Notes: a model not told the origin generated them from the sequence alone. 64,000 bases of DNA from RGIG1995 sp045587445 (GCA_045587445.1 JAZNCH010000062.1:45277-109276); one strand, 5' to 3'; positions 7,766-16,353 are shown, counted from the first letter of the stretch. A program made the numbers and translations.

Positions 7766-10261
7766 ATGAAAAAAATGCTTGTAATCGACGGAAACAGTAT
7801 TGTTAACAGAGCTTTTTACGGTATCCGTCCTCTGACTACAAAAGAGGGGTTGCATACAAACGCCATATACGGTTTTGTAAATATATTACTTAAGAATTTG
7901 CAGACCCTTTCTCCCGATTATGCGGCTGTTGCTTTTGATTTGAAAGCACCTACGTTCAGACACAAGGAGTATGCCGAATATAAGGCGGGACGTCATGCTA
8001 TGCCCGACGAACTCAAAATGCAAATGCCTTATGCCAAAAAAGTTGCTTCTGCATTAGGCTTTGCCGTTCTTGAAAAAGAGGGGTATGAGGCTGACGATAT
8101 TTTGGGTACGCTTGCCAATATGGGTGAACAAAACTCGGTTGAGGTTTTTGTCTTAACCGGAGACAGAGACTCATTACAGCTTATTTCGGATACCACCAAA
8201 GTATTACTTTCTGGGAACACCGATACCGTTACTTTTGACAGAGAAAAGTTCTTTGAAAAATACACTATTCAGCCCGAGCAGTTTGTTGACTTAAAAGCTC
8301 TTATGGGCGACAGTTCGGATAATATCCCCGGTGTTGCGGGGGTTGGCGAAAAAACGGCTATCAAGCTTATAGCCGCAGAGGGCAGTCTCGAAAAGTTATA
8401 CGAGGGCATTGAAACTAAAGATATTTCGGCTTCTCTCAAGCAAAAGCTTATTACTTCAAAGGATATGGCTTTTTTGTCGCAGTTTTTGGCGAGAATCGAA
8501 AGAAACGCGCCATTGGAACTTGGTTTGAATGATATTGAATACAAAGGTTTTGTTTCAGATGTTTTAACTGATTTGTTTACAGAGCTTGAATTCTTTAATT
8601 TTATAAAAAGGCTTGAGCTTACAAAAGAAGAGGCTTCGGTTGAGTATAGGACTTTGACAGATTTGTCTTCATTAGATAAAGAAAAAATATATGCGGTTGA
8701 TATAACTGAAAGTGTGGTCAGCATAGTTTCCGATAAAGTGGCTGTTAAAGCGGATATAGCAGACTTATACGATTTTCTTGCAGATAAAGACTATAAAAAA
8801 GTATTGCTCGATTTGAAAAAAAGCTATGGTGAGTTTGCCGAGATGGGCAAAAAAATTGACGGTATTGTTTTTGACGTAACGCTTGGTGCATATCTTGCCG
8901 ATTCCAATATGGGTAACTATGATATTGAGCATCTTACGTCATCATTCTTGAATTCTATTTACGAAGAGGGTAAAACCGACAGAGCACAGACGATTTATAA
9001 ATTATATAACGTACTTCAAAAGACCGTTGAAGAAGCGGGTATGACGAGTCTTTTGCGTGAAATTGAAATGCCCCTTGCTTGTACTCTTTCAAATATGGAA
9101 AGACGCGGTTTCAGAATAGAAAGAGAGGGACTTGCGAAATACGGCGAGGTTTTAGCGAGAATTGCCGAGGAGTTAACGGGCAGAATATACTTTGCCGCAG
9201 GTTGCGAATTTAATATAAACTCGCCGAAACAGCTTGGAGAGGTTCTTTTTGAAAAACTACAGCTTCCTGCGGTTAAAAAGACGAAGACGGGTTATTCGAC
9301 AAATGCCGAGGTGCTCGAAAAATTGAGACCTTATGCACCTATTATTGACGATATTCTCGAATACAGACAGGTCGTAAAATTAAAGAGCACGTACGTTGAC
9401 GGACTGCTTGCCGTTGCCGACGAAAACGGAAAGGTGCATACAACGTTTAAGCAAACGGGTACTGCTACAGGCAGACTCTCTTCGACTGAGCCTAATTTGC
9501 AGAATATCCCCGTAAGACAAGATATGGGTAGAGAATTGCGCAGATTCTTTATACCGGAAAGCGATTCCTACGTTTTGATAGATGCCGACTATTCGCAGAT
9601 AGAATTGCGTTTACTCGCGGCAATATCAGGCGACGAAACTATGACTAACGCTTTTATTGACGGCGTTGATATTCATACGGTTACGGCGTCGCAGGTGTTC
9701 AATACGCCCATTGAGTTTGTAACTCCCGAGCAGAGAAAGAGGGCAAAGGCTGTTAACTTCGGTATTGTTTACGGTATGGGTGATTTTTCTCTTGCTTCGG
9801 ATATAAAGGTTACGAAAAAGCAGGCGGGCGAATATATACAGAGTTATTTTGCAACCTATCCTAAAGTTGACGAATACTTGAAAAATACCGTTGAAAAAGC
9901 TAAAGAAGACGGATTTGTTACAACTCTTTACGGACGAAGAAGATATATTCCCGATTTGAAGTCGGGGAAGGCAGTTTTACGTAAGTTTGGCGAAAGGGTG
10001 GCTATGAACAGTCCCTTGCAGGGAACTGCGGCGGATATTATAAAGATAGCTATGATAAATACCGAAAAGGCGTTGAACGAAAGCGGTATTGATGCCAAGC
10101 TTATATTGCAGGTACACGACGAGCTTATCGTTGAAGCTAACGTTAGCTGCGAAGAACAAGCGAAAGAAATTTTGCAGAGAGAAATGGAAAACGCTGTTAA
10201 GCTGTCAGTTCCGTTGACTGTGGAAATTCAAAGCGGAAAGAATTGGTTTGAGTGTAAGTAG
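7766..10261 (+). CDS. polA: DNA polymerase I
   Basis: 831 residues; fills gaps and removes RNA primers. The 5'-3' exonuclease occupies about 1-290 (LTGDRDSLQLI and GDSSDNIPGVAGVGEKTA). The middle 3'-5' exonuclease-like domain is degenerate: where proofreading enzymes have a DxE motif this reads AVDITES, so editing is probably absent, as in Bacillus and Thermus enzymes. The polymerase domain has motif A (DADYSQIELRLLAA), motif B (KRAKAVNFGIVYGMG) and motif C (QVHDELIVE). ATG 7766 is preceded by GGGAG. It appears to be transcribed alone. Confidence 0.96.
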   Translation: MKKMLVIDGNSIVNRAFYGIRPLTTKEGLHTNAIYGFVNILLKNLQTLSPDYAAVAFDLKAPTFRHKEYAEYKAGRHAMPDELKMQMPYAKKVASALGFAVLEKEGYEADDILGTLANMGEQNSVEVFVLTGDRDSLQLISDTTKVLLSGNTDTVTFDREKFFEKYTIQPEQFVDLKALMGDSSDNIPGVAGVGEKTAIKLIAAEGSLEKLYEGIETKDISASLKQKLITSKDMAFLSQFLARIERNAPLELGLNDIEYKGFVSDVLTDLFTELEFFNFIKRLELTKEEASVEYRTLTDLSSLDKEKIYAVDITESVVSIVSDKVAVKADIADLYDFLADKDYKKVLLDLKKSYGEFAEMGKKIDGIVFDVTLGAYLADSNMGNYDIEHLTSSFLNSIYEEGKTDRAQTIYKLYNVLQKTVEEAGMTSLLREIEMPLACTLSNMERRGFRIEREGLAKYGEVLARIAEELTGRIYFAAGCEFNINSPKQLGEVLFEKLQLPAVKKTKTGYSTNAEVLEKLRPYAPIIDDILEYRQVVKLKSTYVDGLLAVADENGKVHTTFKQTGTATGRLSSTEPNLQNIPVRQDMGRELRRFFIPESDSYVLIDADYSQIELRLLAAISGDETMTNAFIDGVDIHTVTASQVFNTPIEFVTPEQRKRAKAVNFGIVYGMGDFSLASDIKVTKKQAGEYIQSYFATYPKVDEYLKNTVEKAKEDGFVTTLYGRRRYIPDLKSGKAVLRKFGERVAMNSPLQGTAADIIKIAMINTEKALNESGIDAKLILQVHDELIVEANVSCEEQAKEILQREMENAVKLSVPLTVEIQSGKNWFECK

Positions 10262-10284
10262 AAAATAGGGGAGGGTTAATGATG

Positions 10285-10400
10285 CCCCTTCTTTGGGAGG
10301 GGTGTCTTGCCAAAGATAAAACTAAAGGTTTGAAAAAAAGAAATCTGGCAAGACGGGGTGGGGCTAAAAGAAAGTAACTTAAGGGCAGCCCCCTTCCGTC
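10285..10400 (+). repeat. ~115-bp direct repeat, copy 1 (left of DUF559 gene)
   Basis: Starts CCCCTTCTTTGGGAGGGG and ends CAGCCCCCTTCCGTC. It contains arms GTCTTGCCA and TGGCAAGAC about 30 bases apart. A second copy, roughly 85% identical by eye, lies at 10953-11069 in the same orientation. CCTCCCC/GGGGAGG palindromes follow to about 10432. Nothing in it looks coding; its strand is arbitrary. Confidence 0.8.
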
Positions 10401-10486
10401 AGCTACGCTGCCACCTCCCCCAATGGGGAGGCTTAGTAGTGCACCTTTCATTAGTTTTGCTGATAATGTTGTGAGAGTAAAGTTTT

Positions 10487-10876
10487 ATGGACAATTTTAA
10501 AATAAAAAAGAATGACTCTCTTTTGAAATTTGCAAAAGAGTTGCGAAAAAATATGACTCCGCAAGAAAAACATCTTTGGTATGATTATTTAGGCAAATAT
10601 CCGATAAAAATATATCGCCAACGAATTATAGACAACTTCATTGTGGATTTTTATTGTGCAAAAGCGAAGCTTGTAATAGAGCTTGACGGTTCACAACATT
10701 TTACACCCGACGGAAAACATTATGATTTGCTCAGAACTGATGTTATAGAAAAATATAAACTTAAAGTAATTCGTTTTTCTAACAATGATGTTGATAACAA
10801 ATTTAATGGTGTCTGTTCTGTGATTGACAGAACGATACAAGAAAGAATAAGCGAAAAAGAAAAGTCGATAGATTAA
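10487..10876 (+). CDS. DUF559 (Vsr/PD-(D/E)XK-like) domain protein
   Basis: 129 residues. Motifs of the DUF559 family are visible: RKNMTPQEKHLWYDYL near the N-terminus, RQRIIDNFIVDFYCAKAKLV, then IELDGSQHF and KVIRFSNNDV. The Asp of VDFYC and the Glu-Leu-Asp of IELDG are the expected acidic residues of an endonuclease-like core. Members are related in fold to very-short-patch repair endonucleases, but their function is not settled. The gene stands alone between two direct repeats and ends in its own terminator, so it may travel with those repeats. Confidence 0.85.
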   Translation: MDNFKIKKNDSLLKFAKELRKNMTPQEKHLWYDYLGKYPIKIYRQRIIDNFIVDFYCAKAKLVIELDGSQHFTPDGKHYDLLRTDVIEKYKLKVIRFSNNDVDNKFNGVCSVIDRTIQERISEKEKSID

Positions 10877-10894
10877 AATTCTATCGGCTTTTTT
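10863..10894 (+). terminator. Terminator of the DUF559 gene
   Basis: CGATAGA (10866-10872) pairs with TCTATCG (10880-10886) and is followed by GCTTTTTT. The stop codon is inside the loop region. Confidence 0.85.
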
Positions 10895-10904
10895 GTATCC
10901 CTCT

Positions 10905-11180
10905 CCGTCACACTAAAGTGTGCCACCTCTCCCGTAGGGAGAGGTGAAAGTGCCCCTTCTTTGGGAGGGGTGTCTTGACAAAGATTAAACTAAAGATTTG
11001 TAAAAATGTGATTTGGCAAGACGGGGTGGGGCTAAAAGAAAAGTAACATAATGACAGCCCCCTTCCGTCGCTGTGCACCACCGTCTACTGCGGTCCGGTC
11101 ACGGCTCGGCTCTAACAGTCCACGGACTATTATTCACTACCTCGCCGCCGCTTCGCTACCCAATGGGGAGGCAATTATTT
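10905..11180. repeat. Repeat block right of DUF559, including copy 2
   Basis: Contains CACAC/GTGTG and CCTCTCCC/GGGAGAGG hairpins (about 10908-10946), the second copy of the 115-bp repeat (10953-11069), and a longer GC-rich stretch ending ACCCAATGGGGAGGC. This stretch is an expanded form of the CCTCCCCCAATGGGGAGG end seen after copy 1. It fills the 10877-11212 gap; I see no gene in it. Confidence 0.75.
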
Positions 11181-11212
11181 TTCTTCGTATGTCAAACTTA
11201 TAATATAATCAT

Positions 11213-11542
11213 TTATGACAATGATTTTAAATAAACACTAAGCAGCTGCAAAGCTGTTTCTTTTTCTTTTGGAGAAATCGAATTGAGCCTTTCAAACAAT
11301 TCTTCTTGTCTGTTTGTATATGACGGATTGTCATTTGTCAATATTTCGTCAGGGGTGATATGCAGTACGTTGCATATTTTCAAGATGGTTTCAATCCGCA
11401 TATTGACCGAGCCGCGTTCAATATCTGCATAGGTACGGTCTGCCAATCCTGCGGCTTCGGCTACCTCCGCTTGAGTTAATCCTGCTTTCTTGCGGAGAGT
11501 GTACAATTTGTTGCCTATGGAGTGGAAATCAAAAATTAGCAT
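11213..11542 (-). CDS. XRE-family HTH transcriptional regulator
   Basis: 109 residues. A Cro/C1-type helix-turn-helix fills about residues 9-65: LYTLRKKAGLTQAEVAEAAG, then DRTYADIERGSVNMRIETIL. A short C-terminal helix (EKETALQLLSVYLKSL) may be for dimerisation. GGAGGAG lies just upstream of ATG 11542. It is divergent from the C39 lipoprotein gene, and a half-site of the shared operator motif (TATAACTCC) overlaps its ribosome site, suggesting it represses both itself and the neighbour. Confidence 0.9.
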   Translation of the reverse strand: MLIFDFHSIGNKLYTLRKKAGLTQAEVAEAAGLADRTYADIERGSVNMRIETILKICNVLHITPDEILTNDNPSYTNRQEELFERLNSISPKEKETALQLLSVYLKSLS

Positions 11543-11568
11543 TATAACTCCTCCTCGTGTTTGTATAT

Positions 11569-11638
11569 AGGAATTATAACTCCAAATCGCCTTGACAAAT
11601 AGGAGTCAAAACTATATAATTATAGGAAGAATAGCTCC
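11569..11638. promoter_or_regulatory. Paired 15-bp operators bracketing the lipoprotein promoter
   Basis: AGGAATTATAACTCC (11569-11583) and AGGAAGAATAGCTCC (11624-11638) match at 12 of 15 bases, and each has GGA...TCC dyad symmetry. They lie just upstream of the -35 and just downstream of the -10. A partial copy, AGGAGTCAAAACT, sits in the spacer at 11601, and a half-site overlaps the XRE gene start (11542-11551). Binding by the adjacent XRE protein is inferred from position. Confidence 0.62.
11592..11620 (+). promoter_or_regulatory. Consensus sigma-A promoter of the lipoprotein gene
   Basis: TTGACA (11592-11597), 17-bp spacer, TATAAT (11615-11620). A perfect consensus promoter hemmed in by operators implies strong expression when derepressed. 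Confidence 0.85.
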
Positions 11639-11673
11639 TGTATATTCAAGGGCAGTCTTTTTGGGGGAAAATT

Positions 11674-12960
11674 ATGAGAAAGATAGTTATATTGTTTTGG
11701 GCAGTATTTATATGTATATTTGCCATAGGGTGTGAAAAAAATACTGAAAACGCTTTTAAAGTTGGAAGTAATCGGGGAGTAAGTGTAAAATACGGAAAAG
11801 ATAACGGAGAAACCAAAATTGAACCCACTATAAAAGATTCTTTTATTAGCGAATGGGTTGAATGTGAGAATGTAATTCAAAAATATCGCGTGGCAGGTGA
11901 TAAAGAGTGGAAAACTTTATCTGCTGAAAAATGGATAGCATATATTGACGGATTGTTTTTATATACCCCTGACAAGCCATACTATTTGAAATACAGATGT
12001 TTTACAGAAAATCACGGGTGGTTGGAGCCTGTATCCAGTTGGGAAAACGGGAAATATGATTATGCCGGTCTGCCGGGAGAAACAATAACGGATATCGACA
12101 TTGAGGTTTGGGATCATAAAGGGAAAGTTGATAATAAATATATTGTTTTGTATCGTGTAAAAAATGTTAGCGGATGGTTGGAATGGAAAACCAGCGGGCA
12201 GAATGCATTAACAAGACAAATAATGAATGACCATAAGATTTTAAACGCGGGAGTTCTCGGTGGGAGTGTGCTGAAGCGCGTTAATGGAATTGAGATAAGA
12301 ATATTTGAAAAAAGAGATAACACAGTTATTCCGAATGAAACTGCAAAAATTTTAGACGCTCCGTACATATATCAAAATATTAAATATCCGAATGGGTGTG
12401 AAAGTGTAAGTGCGGTTATGGCACTGAAATATTGGGGAATTGATATTACTGTAGACAGGTTTATTGACAAATATCTTGCCAAAGGAAAAAATCCGATTGT
12501 AAACGGTATTGGGCCTGATCCCGATGTTGTATATTGCGGAGATCCAAGATTGCAGAGTGGATGGGGATGCAATTCTCCCGTTATTGCAAAAGCAATGGAA
12601 AAAATAGTTGCGTCTCTCAAATATGAGGTTAATAATATCTATGGCAAAACACTGAGTGAACTGTGTGAGCAATATATTGACAAAGACATCCCTGTTATAA
12701 TATGGGCAACTGTTGATATGATTGACAGCAGCGATGACAGCTATTTTGCCGAGTGGGTTACGGAAAGTGGAAAGAATATCAGATATAACAAAAAGCTCCA
12801 TTGTTTACTGTTAGTCGGGTATGACAATGAACATTATTATTTTAATGACCCGATGAAGATGCATAAAGGAGTAACAAATTATATAGGATACAAAAAGAAA
12901 GCAGTAGAAAAAGCGTATGATATACTTGGTAAACAAAGTATAGTTATAATCCCGAAGTGA
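11674..12960 (+). CDS. Secreted lipoprotein with ChW-like repeats and C39-family peptidase domain
   Basis: 428 residues. A signal peptide ends in the lipobox AIGC, so Cys20 is the predicted lipid anchor. Residues about 95-215 hold two stretches resembling clostridial ChW repeats (GWLEPVSSWENG... TITDIDIEVW and GWLEW... VNGIEIRIFEK). The C-terminal domain from about 228 is C39-like: NGCESVSAVMALKYWG with Cys242, HCLLLVGYD with His376, and FNDP with Asp392 form the expected Cys-His-Asp set. It would act on the outer face of the membrane; the substrate is unknown. It lacks the ABC transporter of bacteriocin C39 exporters, so a stand-alone C39_2-type protease is more likely. Confidence 0.8.
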   Translation: MRKIVILFWAVFICIFAIGCEKNTENAFKVGSNRGVSVKYGKDNGETKIEPTIKDSFISEWVECENVIQKYRVAGDKEWKTLSAEKWIAYIDGLFLYTPDKPYYLKYRCFTENHGWLEPVSSWENGKYDYAGLPGETITDIDIEVWDHKGKVDNKYIVLYRVKNVSGWLEWKTSGQNALTRQIMNDHKILNAGVLGGSVLKRVNGIEIRIFEKRDNTVIPNETAKILDAPYIYQNIKYPNGCESVSAVMALKYWGIDITVDRFIDKYLAKGKNPIVNGIGPDPDVVYCGDPRLQSGWGCNSPVIAKAMEKIVASLKYEVNNIYGKTLSELCEQYIDKDIPVIIWATVDMIDSSDDSYFAEWVTESGKNIRYNKKLHCLLLVGYDNEHYYFNDPMKMHKGVTNYIGYKKKAVEKAYDILGKQSIVIIPK

Positions 12961-12969
12961 CACATAAAG

Positions 12970-13006
12970 GAGCTGAGTTATTAACTCAGCCCCTTGCTTC
13001 TTTTTT
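12970..13006 (+). terminator. Terminator after the lipoprotein gene
   Basis: GCTGAGTT (12972-12979) pairs with AACTCAGC (12983-12990) and a CTTCTTTTTT tract follows. The convergent nrdG stop codon lies inside the stem. Confidence 0.8.
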
Positions 13007-13501
13007 GTCGAGTGATTGTTTCACGTCGATTATTCTTTGGTTTGATGAGCCTCGGAATTTCAGTGAAATATCTTTTAATTCTTCAACAAATTCGCCGTCT
13101 ACCAATGTATCTATCAATGAAAGCATATCAAGAGTCGTATCTGTAAAGGCTCTTGATTTTTGTTTACCTATAAGTTCTTCAAACGTATAACCCGAATAAC
13201 ACCAAATATTCTTCTCGGGCATTTCTTGTCTTATCCTTTTCAGCAGATTGACAAGAACTTTTTGGTTTTCGGGTTCAAAGGGTTCGCCGCCGAGCAAAGA
13301 TAAGCCCTCAATATAGCTCGGTTTCAAGGCTTCAATTATCTCGGCTTCAGTCTCTTCGGTATATTCCTTACCAAAGCAAAAGTTCCACGTATCCGGATTA
13401 AAGCACCCTTTGCAGTGGTGGGTACAGCCTGACACAAACAGGCTGACTCTAACTCCCGTACCGTTCGCAACGTCTGTCTTTTTTATTTCGCCGTAAAACA
13501 T
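12986..13501 (-). CDS. nrdG: Anaerobic ribonucleoside-triphosphate reductase activating protein
   Basis: 171 residues; a radical-SAM activase that uses a [4Fe-4S] cluster and SAM to make the glycyl radical on NrdD. The cluster motif CTHHCKGC provides Cys26, Cys30 and Cys33, and LLGGEPFEPEN is the SAM-binding GGE region. It begins one base after the nrdD stop, so the two are co-translated or nearly so. The length fits the family. Confidence 0.95.
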   Translation of the reverse strand: MFYGEIKKTDVANGTGVRVSLFVSGCTHHCKGCFNPDTWNFCFGKEYTEETEAEIIEALKPSYIEGLSLLGGEPFEPENQKVLVNLLKRIRQEMPEKNIWCYSGYTFEELIGKQKSRAFTDTTLDMLSLIDTLVDGEFVEELKDISLKFRGSSNQRIIDVKQSLDKKEARG

Positions 13502-13502
13502 A

Positions 13503-15680
13503 TCAGAGGTGCAACACTCTTTCTTTTATCTCTTGTGTTCTGCCCTGATTCCAATACTGTGTACCGATATAACCGCAGGTTCTTCTTGCAACGTTTATCT
13601 TATTCTGGTCTGTGTTACCGCATTTGTGGCATTTCCAGATAAGCTTATTATTCTCGTCGTTTTCGATAAGAATCTCGCCGTCATATCCGCATTCCTGACA
13701 GTAGTCGCTCTTGGTGTTCAGCTCGGCATACATAATATTATCGTAGATAAACTGCATAACCGAAATAACTGCCTCAAGGTTATCCTGCATATTGGGAACC
13801 TCAACGTACGAAATAGCACCTCCGGGGGAGAGAAGCTGGAATTTTGATTCTATCTTCAGTTTTGTAAACGCATCAATATCTTCTGTTACGTGGATATGGT
13901 AGCTGTTTGTAATATAACTCTTATCGGTAACTCCCTTTACAATACCGAAGCGGTTCTGCAAACATTTCGCAAACTTATAAGTCGTACTTTCAAGGGGAGT
14001 GCCGTAAAGTGAATAGTCGATATTTTCGTCAGCCTTCCATTTTGCCGTATATTCGTTAAGCTTCTTCATAATTTCAAGTCCCAACGCTTCGCCCTCGGGC
14101 TCGGTAAGCTTCTTACCGTTAAGAGCCATAACGCACTCCCAAAGTCCTGCATATCCGAGAGAAAGTGTACTGTAGCCGCCGTGCAGATATTTGTCTATCT
14201 TCTCGCCCTTTTCAAGTCTTAATAATGCACCGTGCTGCCAAAGAATAGGAGCAGCATCGGAGGTTGTGCCGGTAAGTCTTTCGTGTCTGCACTGCAAAGC
14301 CTTGTGACAGAGTTCCATTCTTTCGTCGAAAATTTTCCAGAACTCGTTCATATTGCCCTTTGCGGAAAGGCCGATGTCAACGAGATTTACAGTAACAACG
14401 CCCTGATTAAATCTTCCGTAATACTTGGGTTTACCGTTTTCGTCAAGGTACGGGGTAAGGAAGCTGCGGCAACCCATACATGTATAGCAGTTACCGTTAC
14501 CGTTTTTATCAACCTTATTCTGAAGCATAATCTTTTCGGAAATATAGTCGGGTACCATTCTCTTTGCCGTACATTTCGCGGCAAGCTTGGTCAAGTAGAA
14601 GTAAGGTGTGCCTTCCTTAATGTTATCCTCTTCAAGCACGTAGATAAGCTTGGGGAATGCGGGGGTTACCCAAACGCCGTCTTCATTCTTAACCCCCTGG
14701 TATCTCTGCAGCAGCACTTGCTCTATTATAAGAGCTAAGTCCTTCTTCTCTTGTTCGTCTTTTGCTTCGTTCAAATACATAAAGACGGTAACGAAGGGCG
14801 CTTGTCCGTTCGTCGTCATCAGTGTTACTACCTGATACTGTATAGTTTGAACTCCGCGGCTTATTTCTTCCATAAGACGTCTTTCGACAATGGTATTTAT
14901 CTGTTCTTCTGTGGGCTTGATTCCGACGAGCTCGTTCTCTTCGAGTACACTCTTGCGAATCTTGTTTCTTGAAATGTTAACGAAAGGTGCAAGGTGGGTA
15001 AGGCTGATGCTCTGACCGCCGTACTGGTTACTTGCAACCTGTGCTATAATCTGTGTCGCTATATTACAAGCTGTCGAAAAGCTGTGGGGTTTTTCAATCT
15101 TAGTACCGCTTATAACAGTGCCGTTCTGGAGCATATCTTCAAGATTTACAAGGTCGCAGTTATGCATTCTCTGTGCGTAGTAATCTGAATCGTGAAAGTG
15201 GATAATACCTTCCTTGTGCGCCTGTACAATGTCTTGGGGCAAAAGTATTCTGTCTGTAATGTCGCGGCTTACCTCGCCTGCCATATAGTCTCTCTGTACG
15301 CTGTTTACCGTCGGGTTCTTGTTAGCGTTTTCCTGCTTAACCTCTTCGTTCTTGCAGTCAATAAGAGAAAGGATTCTTTCGTCTGTGGTGTTTGCCTTTC
15401 TTGCAAGTGAACGAATATATCTGTACTTGATGTAGTTTCTTGCAACGTTGTATGCACCGTGCTTCATTATTTCGCTTTCGACCATATCCTGTATCTCTTC
15501 AACTCCAAGTGCACGGCCGAGCTTTTCGCCCTCGCCTCTTACGTGAAGTTCAATAGCATCAATATACGGGGTGGAAAGTCTTTCGTTTTCGGGAACTGTC
15601 TGGTTTGCTTTTGCTATAGCTTTTCTTATCTTATCGCCCTCATAAACCACTTGGGCACCGCTTCTTTTTATAATGTTCAT
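13503..15680 (-). CDS. nrdD: Anaerobic ribonucleoside-triphosphate reductase
   Basis: 725 residues; class III reductase turning ribonucleotides into deoxyribonucleotides without oxygen. An N-terminal ATP-cone (about 1-90, from IIKRSGAQVVYEGDKIRKA) gives allosteric control. Near the C-terminus four cysteines (CQECG and CHKCG) form the zinc site, and RRTCGYIG carries the glycyl radical, predicted at Gly703. ATG 15680 has AAAGGAG upstream. Two NrdR boxes overlap its promoter. No class I or II reductase appears in this window. Confidence 0.97.
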   Translation of the reverse strand: MNIIKRSGAQVVYEGDKIRKAIAKANQTVPENERLSTPYIDAIELHVRGEGEKLGRALGVEEIQDMVESEIMKHGAYNVARNYIKYRYIRSLARKANTTDERILSLIDCKNEEVKQENANKNPTVNSVQRDYMAGEVSRDITDRILLPQDIVQAHKEGIIHFHDSDYYAQRMHNCDLVNLEDMLQNGTVISGTKIEKPHSFSTACNIATQIIAQVASNQYGGQSISLTHLAPFVNISRNKIRKSVLEENELVGIKPTEEQINTIVERRLMEEISRGVQTIQYQVVTLMTTNGQAPFVTVFMYLNEAKDEQEKKDLALIIEQVLLQRYQGVKNEDGVWVTPAFPKLIYVLEEDNIKEGTPYFYLTKLAAKCTAKRMVPDYISEKIMLQNKVDKNGNGNCYTCMGCRSFLTPYLDENGKPKYYGRFNQGVVTVNLVDIGLSAKGNMNEFWKIFDERMELCHKALQCRHERLTGTTSDAAPILWQHGALLRLEKGEKIDKYLHGGYSTLSLGYAGLWECVMALNGKKLTEPEGEALGLEIMKKLNEYTAKWKADENIDYSLYGTPLESTTYKFAKCLQNRFGIVKGVTDKSYITNSYHIHVTEDIDAFTKLKIESKFQLLSPGGAISYVEVPNMQDNLEAVISVMQFIYDNIMYAELNTKSDYCQECGYDGEILIENDENNKLIWKCHKCGNTDQNKINVARRTCGYIGTQYWNQGRTQEIKERVLHL

Positions 15681-15752
15681 TTAATTCTCCTTTGTATCTT
15701 CGTCTTTCCCTTTACTTATAGTAATCTTTATCTTTCCCTGTTTAGTTTGTAT

Positions 15753-15782
15753 ATTATAACACGCACAATATATAGATGTCAA
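15753..15782 (-). promoter_or_regulatory. Promoter of nrdD-nrdG
   Basis: On the minus strand TTGACA (15782-15777), 18-bp spacer, TATAAT (15758-15753). One NrdR box fills the spacer and the other lies upstream of the -35. Confidence 0.82.
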
Positions 15783-15810
15783 TAGTTTTGTCAATCACTA
15801 TATATTGTAT
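15763..15810. promoter_or_regulatory. Tandem NrdR boxes
   Basis: GCACAATATATAGATG (15763-15778) and TCACTATATATTGTAT (15795-15810) match the ACACWATATATWGWGT consensus at about 13 and 14 of 16 positions. They start 32 bp apart, three helical turns, the spacing known for NrdR. NrdR-type ATP/dATP-dependent repression of nrdDG is therefore expected; nrdR itself is not in the window. Confidence 0.85.
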
Positions 15811-15912
15811 ATCTGGTGTGGTTGGCTAAGAGCGGAAAGGGGAGGGAGAAAATGAAAAAAAGGCTTGATTTTATGTGGTTTTTTGGGGATTGATAGGCAG
15901 TTTTTTATAACT

Positions 15913-15940
15913 AAAAAAGTCGTCGGCTTACACCGACGAC
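15913..15940 (-). terminator. Terminator of abrB-like gene
   Basis: GTCGTCGG/CCGACGAC (15919-15940) followed on the minus strand by six T. It lies about 95 bases past the abrB-like stop. Confidence 0.82.
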
Positions 15941-16034
15941 ACAATATGTAGAAGAAAAATTTTTTTAGAAAAAACACGTAATAAATTAGAGTGTTAAACT
16001 GTTGATAATGCACATAGAAATATATGGGAGTGTA

Positions 16035-16277
16035 TTATTCGTTCTTCAATTCTTCGAGGCAGTGCTTACATATAAGCTTTCCCTTGAAATATGTAATATC
16101 GTCTGCATTCCCGCAAAACAGACAAGCGGGCTGATACTTCTTTAAAATGATTTTGTCGTCGTCTGTAAAAATTTCAATTGAGTCGCTTGTGGAAATATCC
16201 AAAACGTTGCGAAGCTCAATCGGTATTACAAATCTGCCGAGAGAGTCGATTTTTCTTACTATACCTGTAGATTTCAT
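16035..16277 (-). CDS. abrB: AbrB-family transition-state regulator
   Basis: 80 residues. The N-terminal ~50 residues are a SpoVT/AbrB swapped-hairpin DNA-binding domain (STGIVRKIDSLGRFVIPIELR, then IEIFTDDDKIILKKY). The C-terminal 30 residues carry two CxxC pairs (CLFCG and CKHC), a possible zinc knuckle not found in Bacillus AbrB. AbrB proteins repress stationary-phase and sporulation genes; the divergent neighbours here are spmAB. A strong promoter lies directly upstream. Confidence 0.87.
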   Translation of the reverse strand: MKSTGIVRKIDSLGRFVIPIELRNVLDISTSDSIEIFTDDDKIILKKYQPACLFCGNADDITYFKGKLICKHCLEELKNE

Positions 16278-16324
16278 GATTAAATTCCCCTTTTTTTAAT
16301 AATAATTCTGCTAATTTCTATGAT

Positions 16325-16353
16325 ATTCTACCATAAATATTATAATTTGTCAA
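16325..16353 (-). promoter_or_regulatory. Promoter of abrB-like gene
   Basis: Minus strand TTGACA (16353-16348), 17-bp spacer, TAGAAT (16330-16325). Confidence 0.82.

Noticed and set aside
14232..14738. 168-residue frame antisense to nrdD
   Set aside because: Shadow of a well-supported gene; no ribosome site or motif.
15798..16013. 71-residue frame between nrdD and abrB
   Set aside because: Spans a terminator hairpin and NrdR box region; no start signal.
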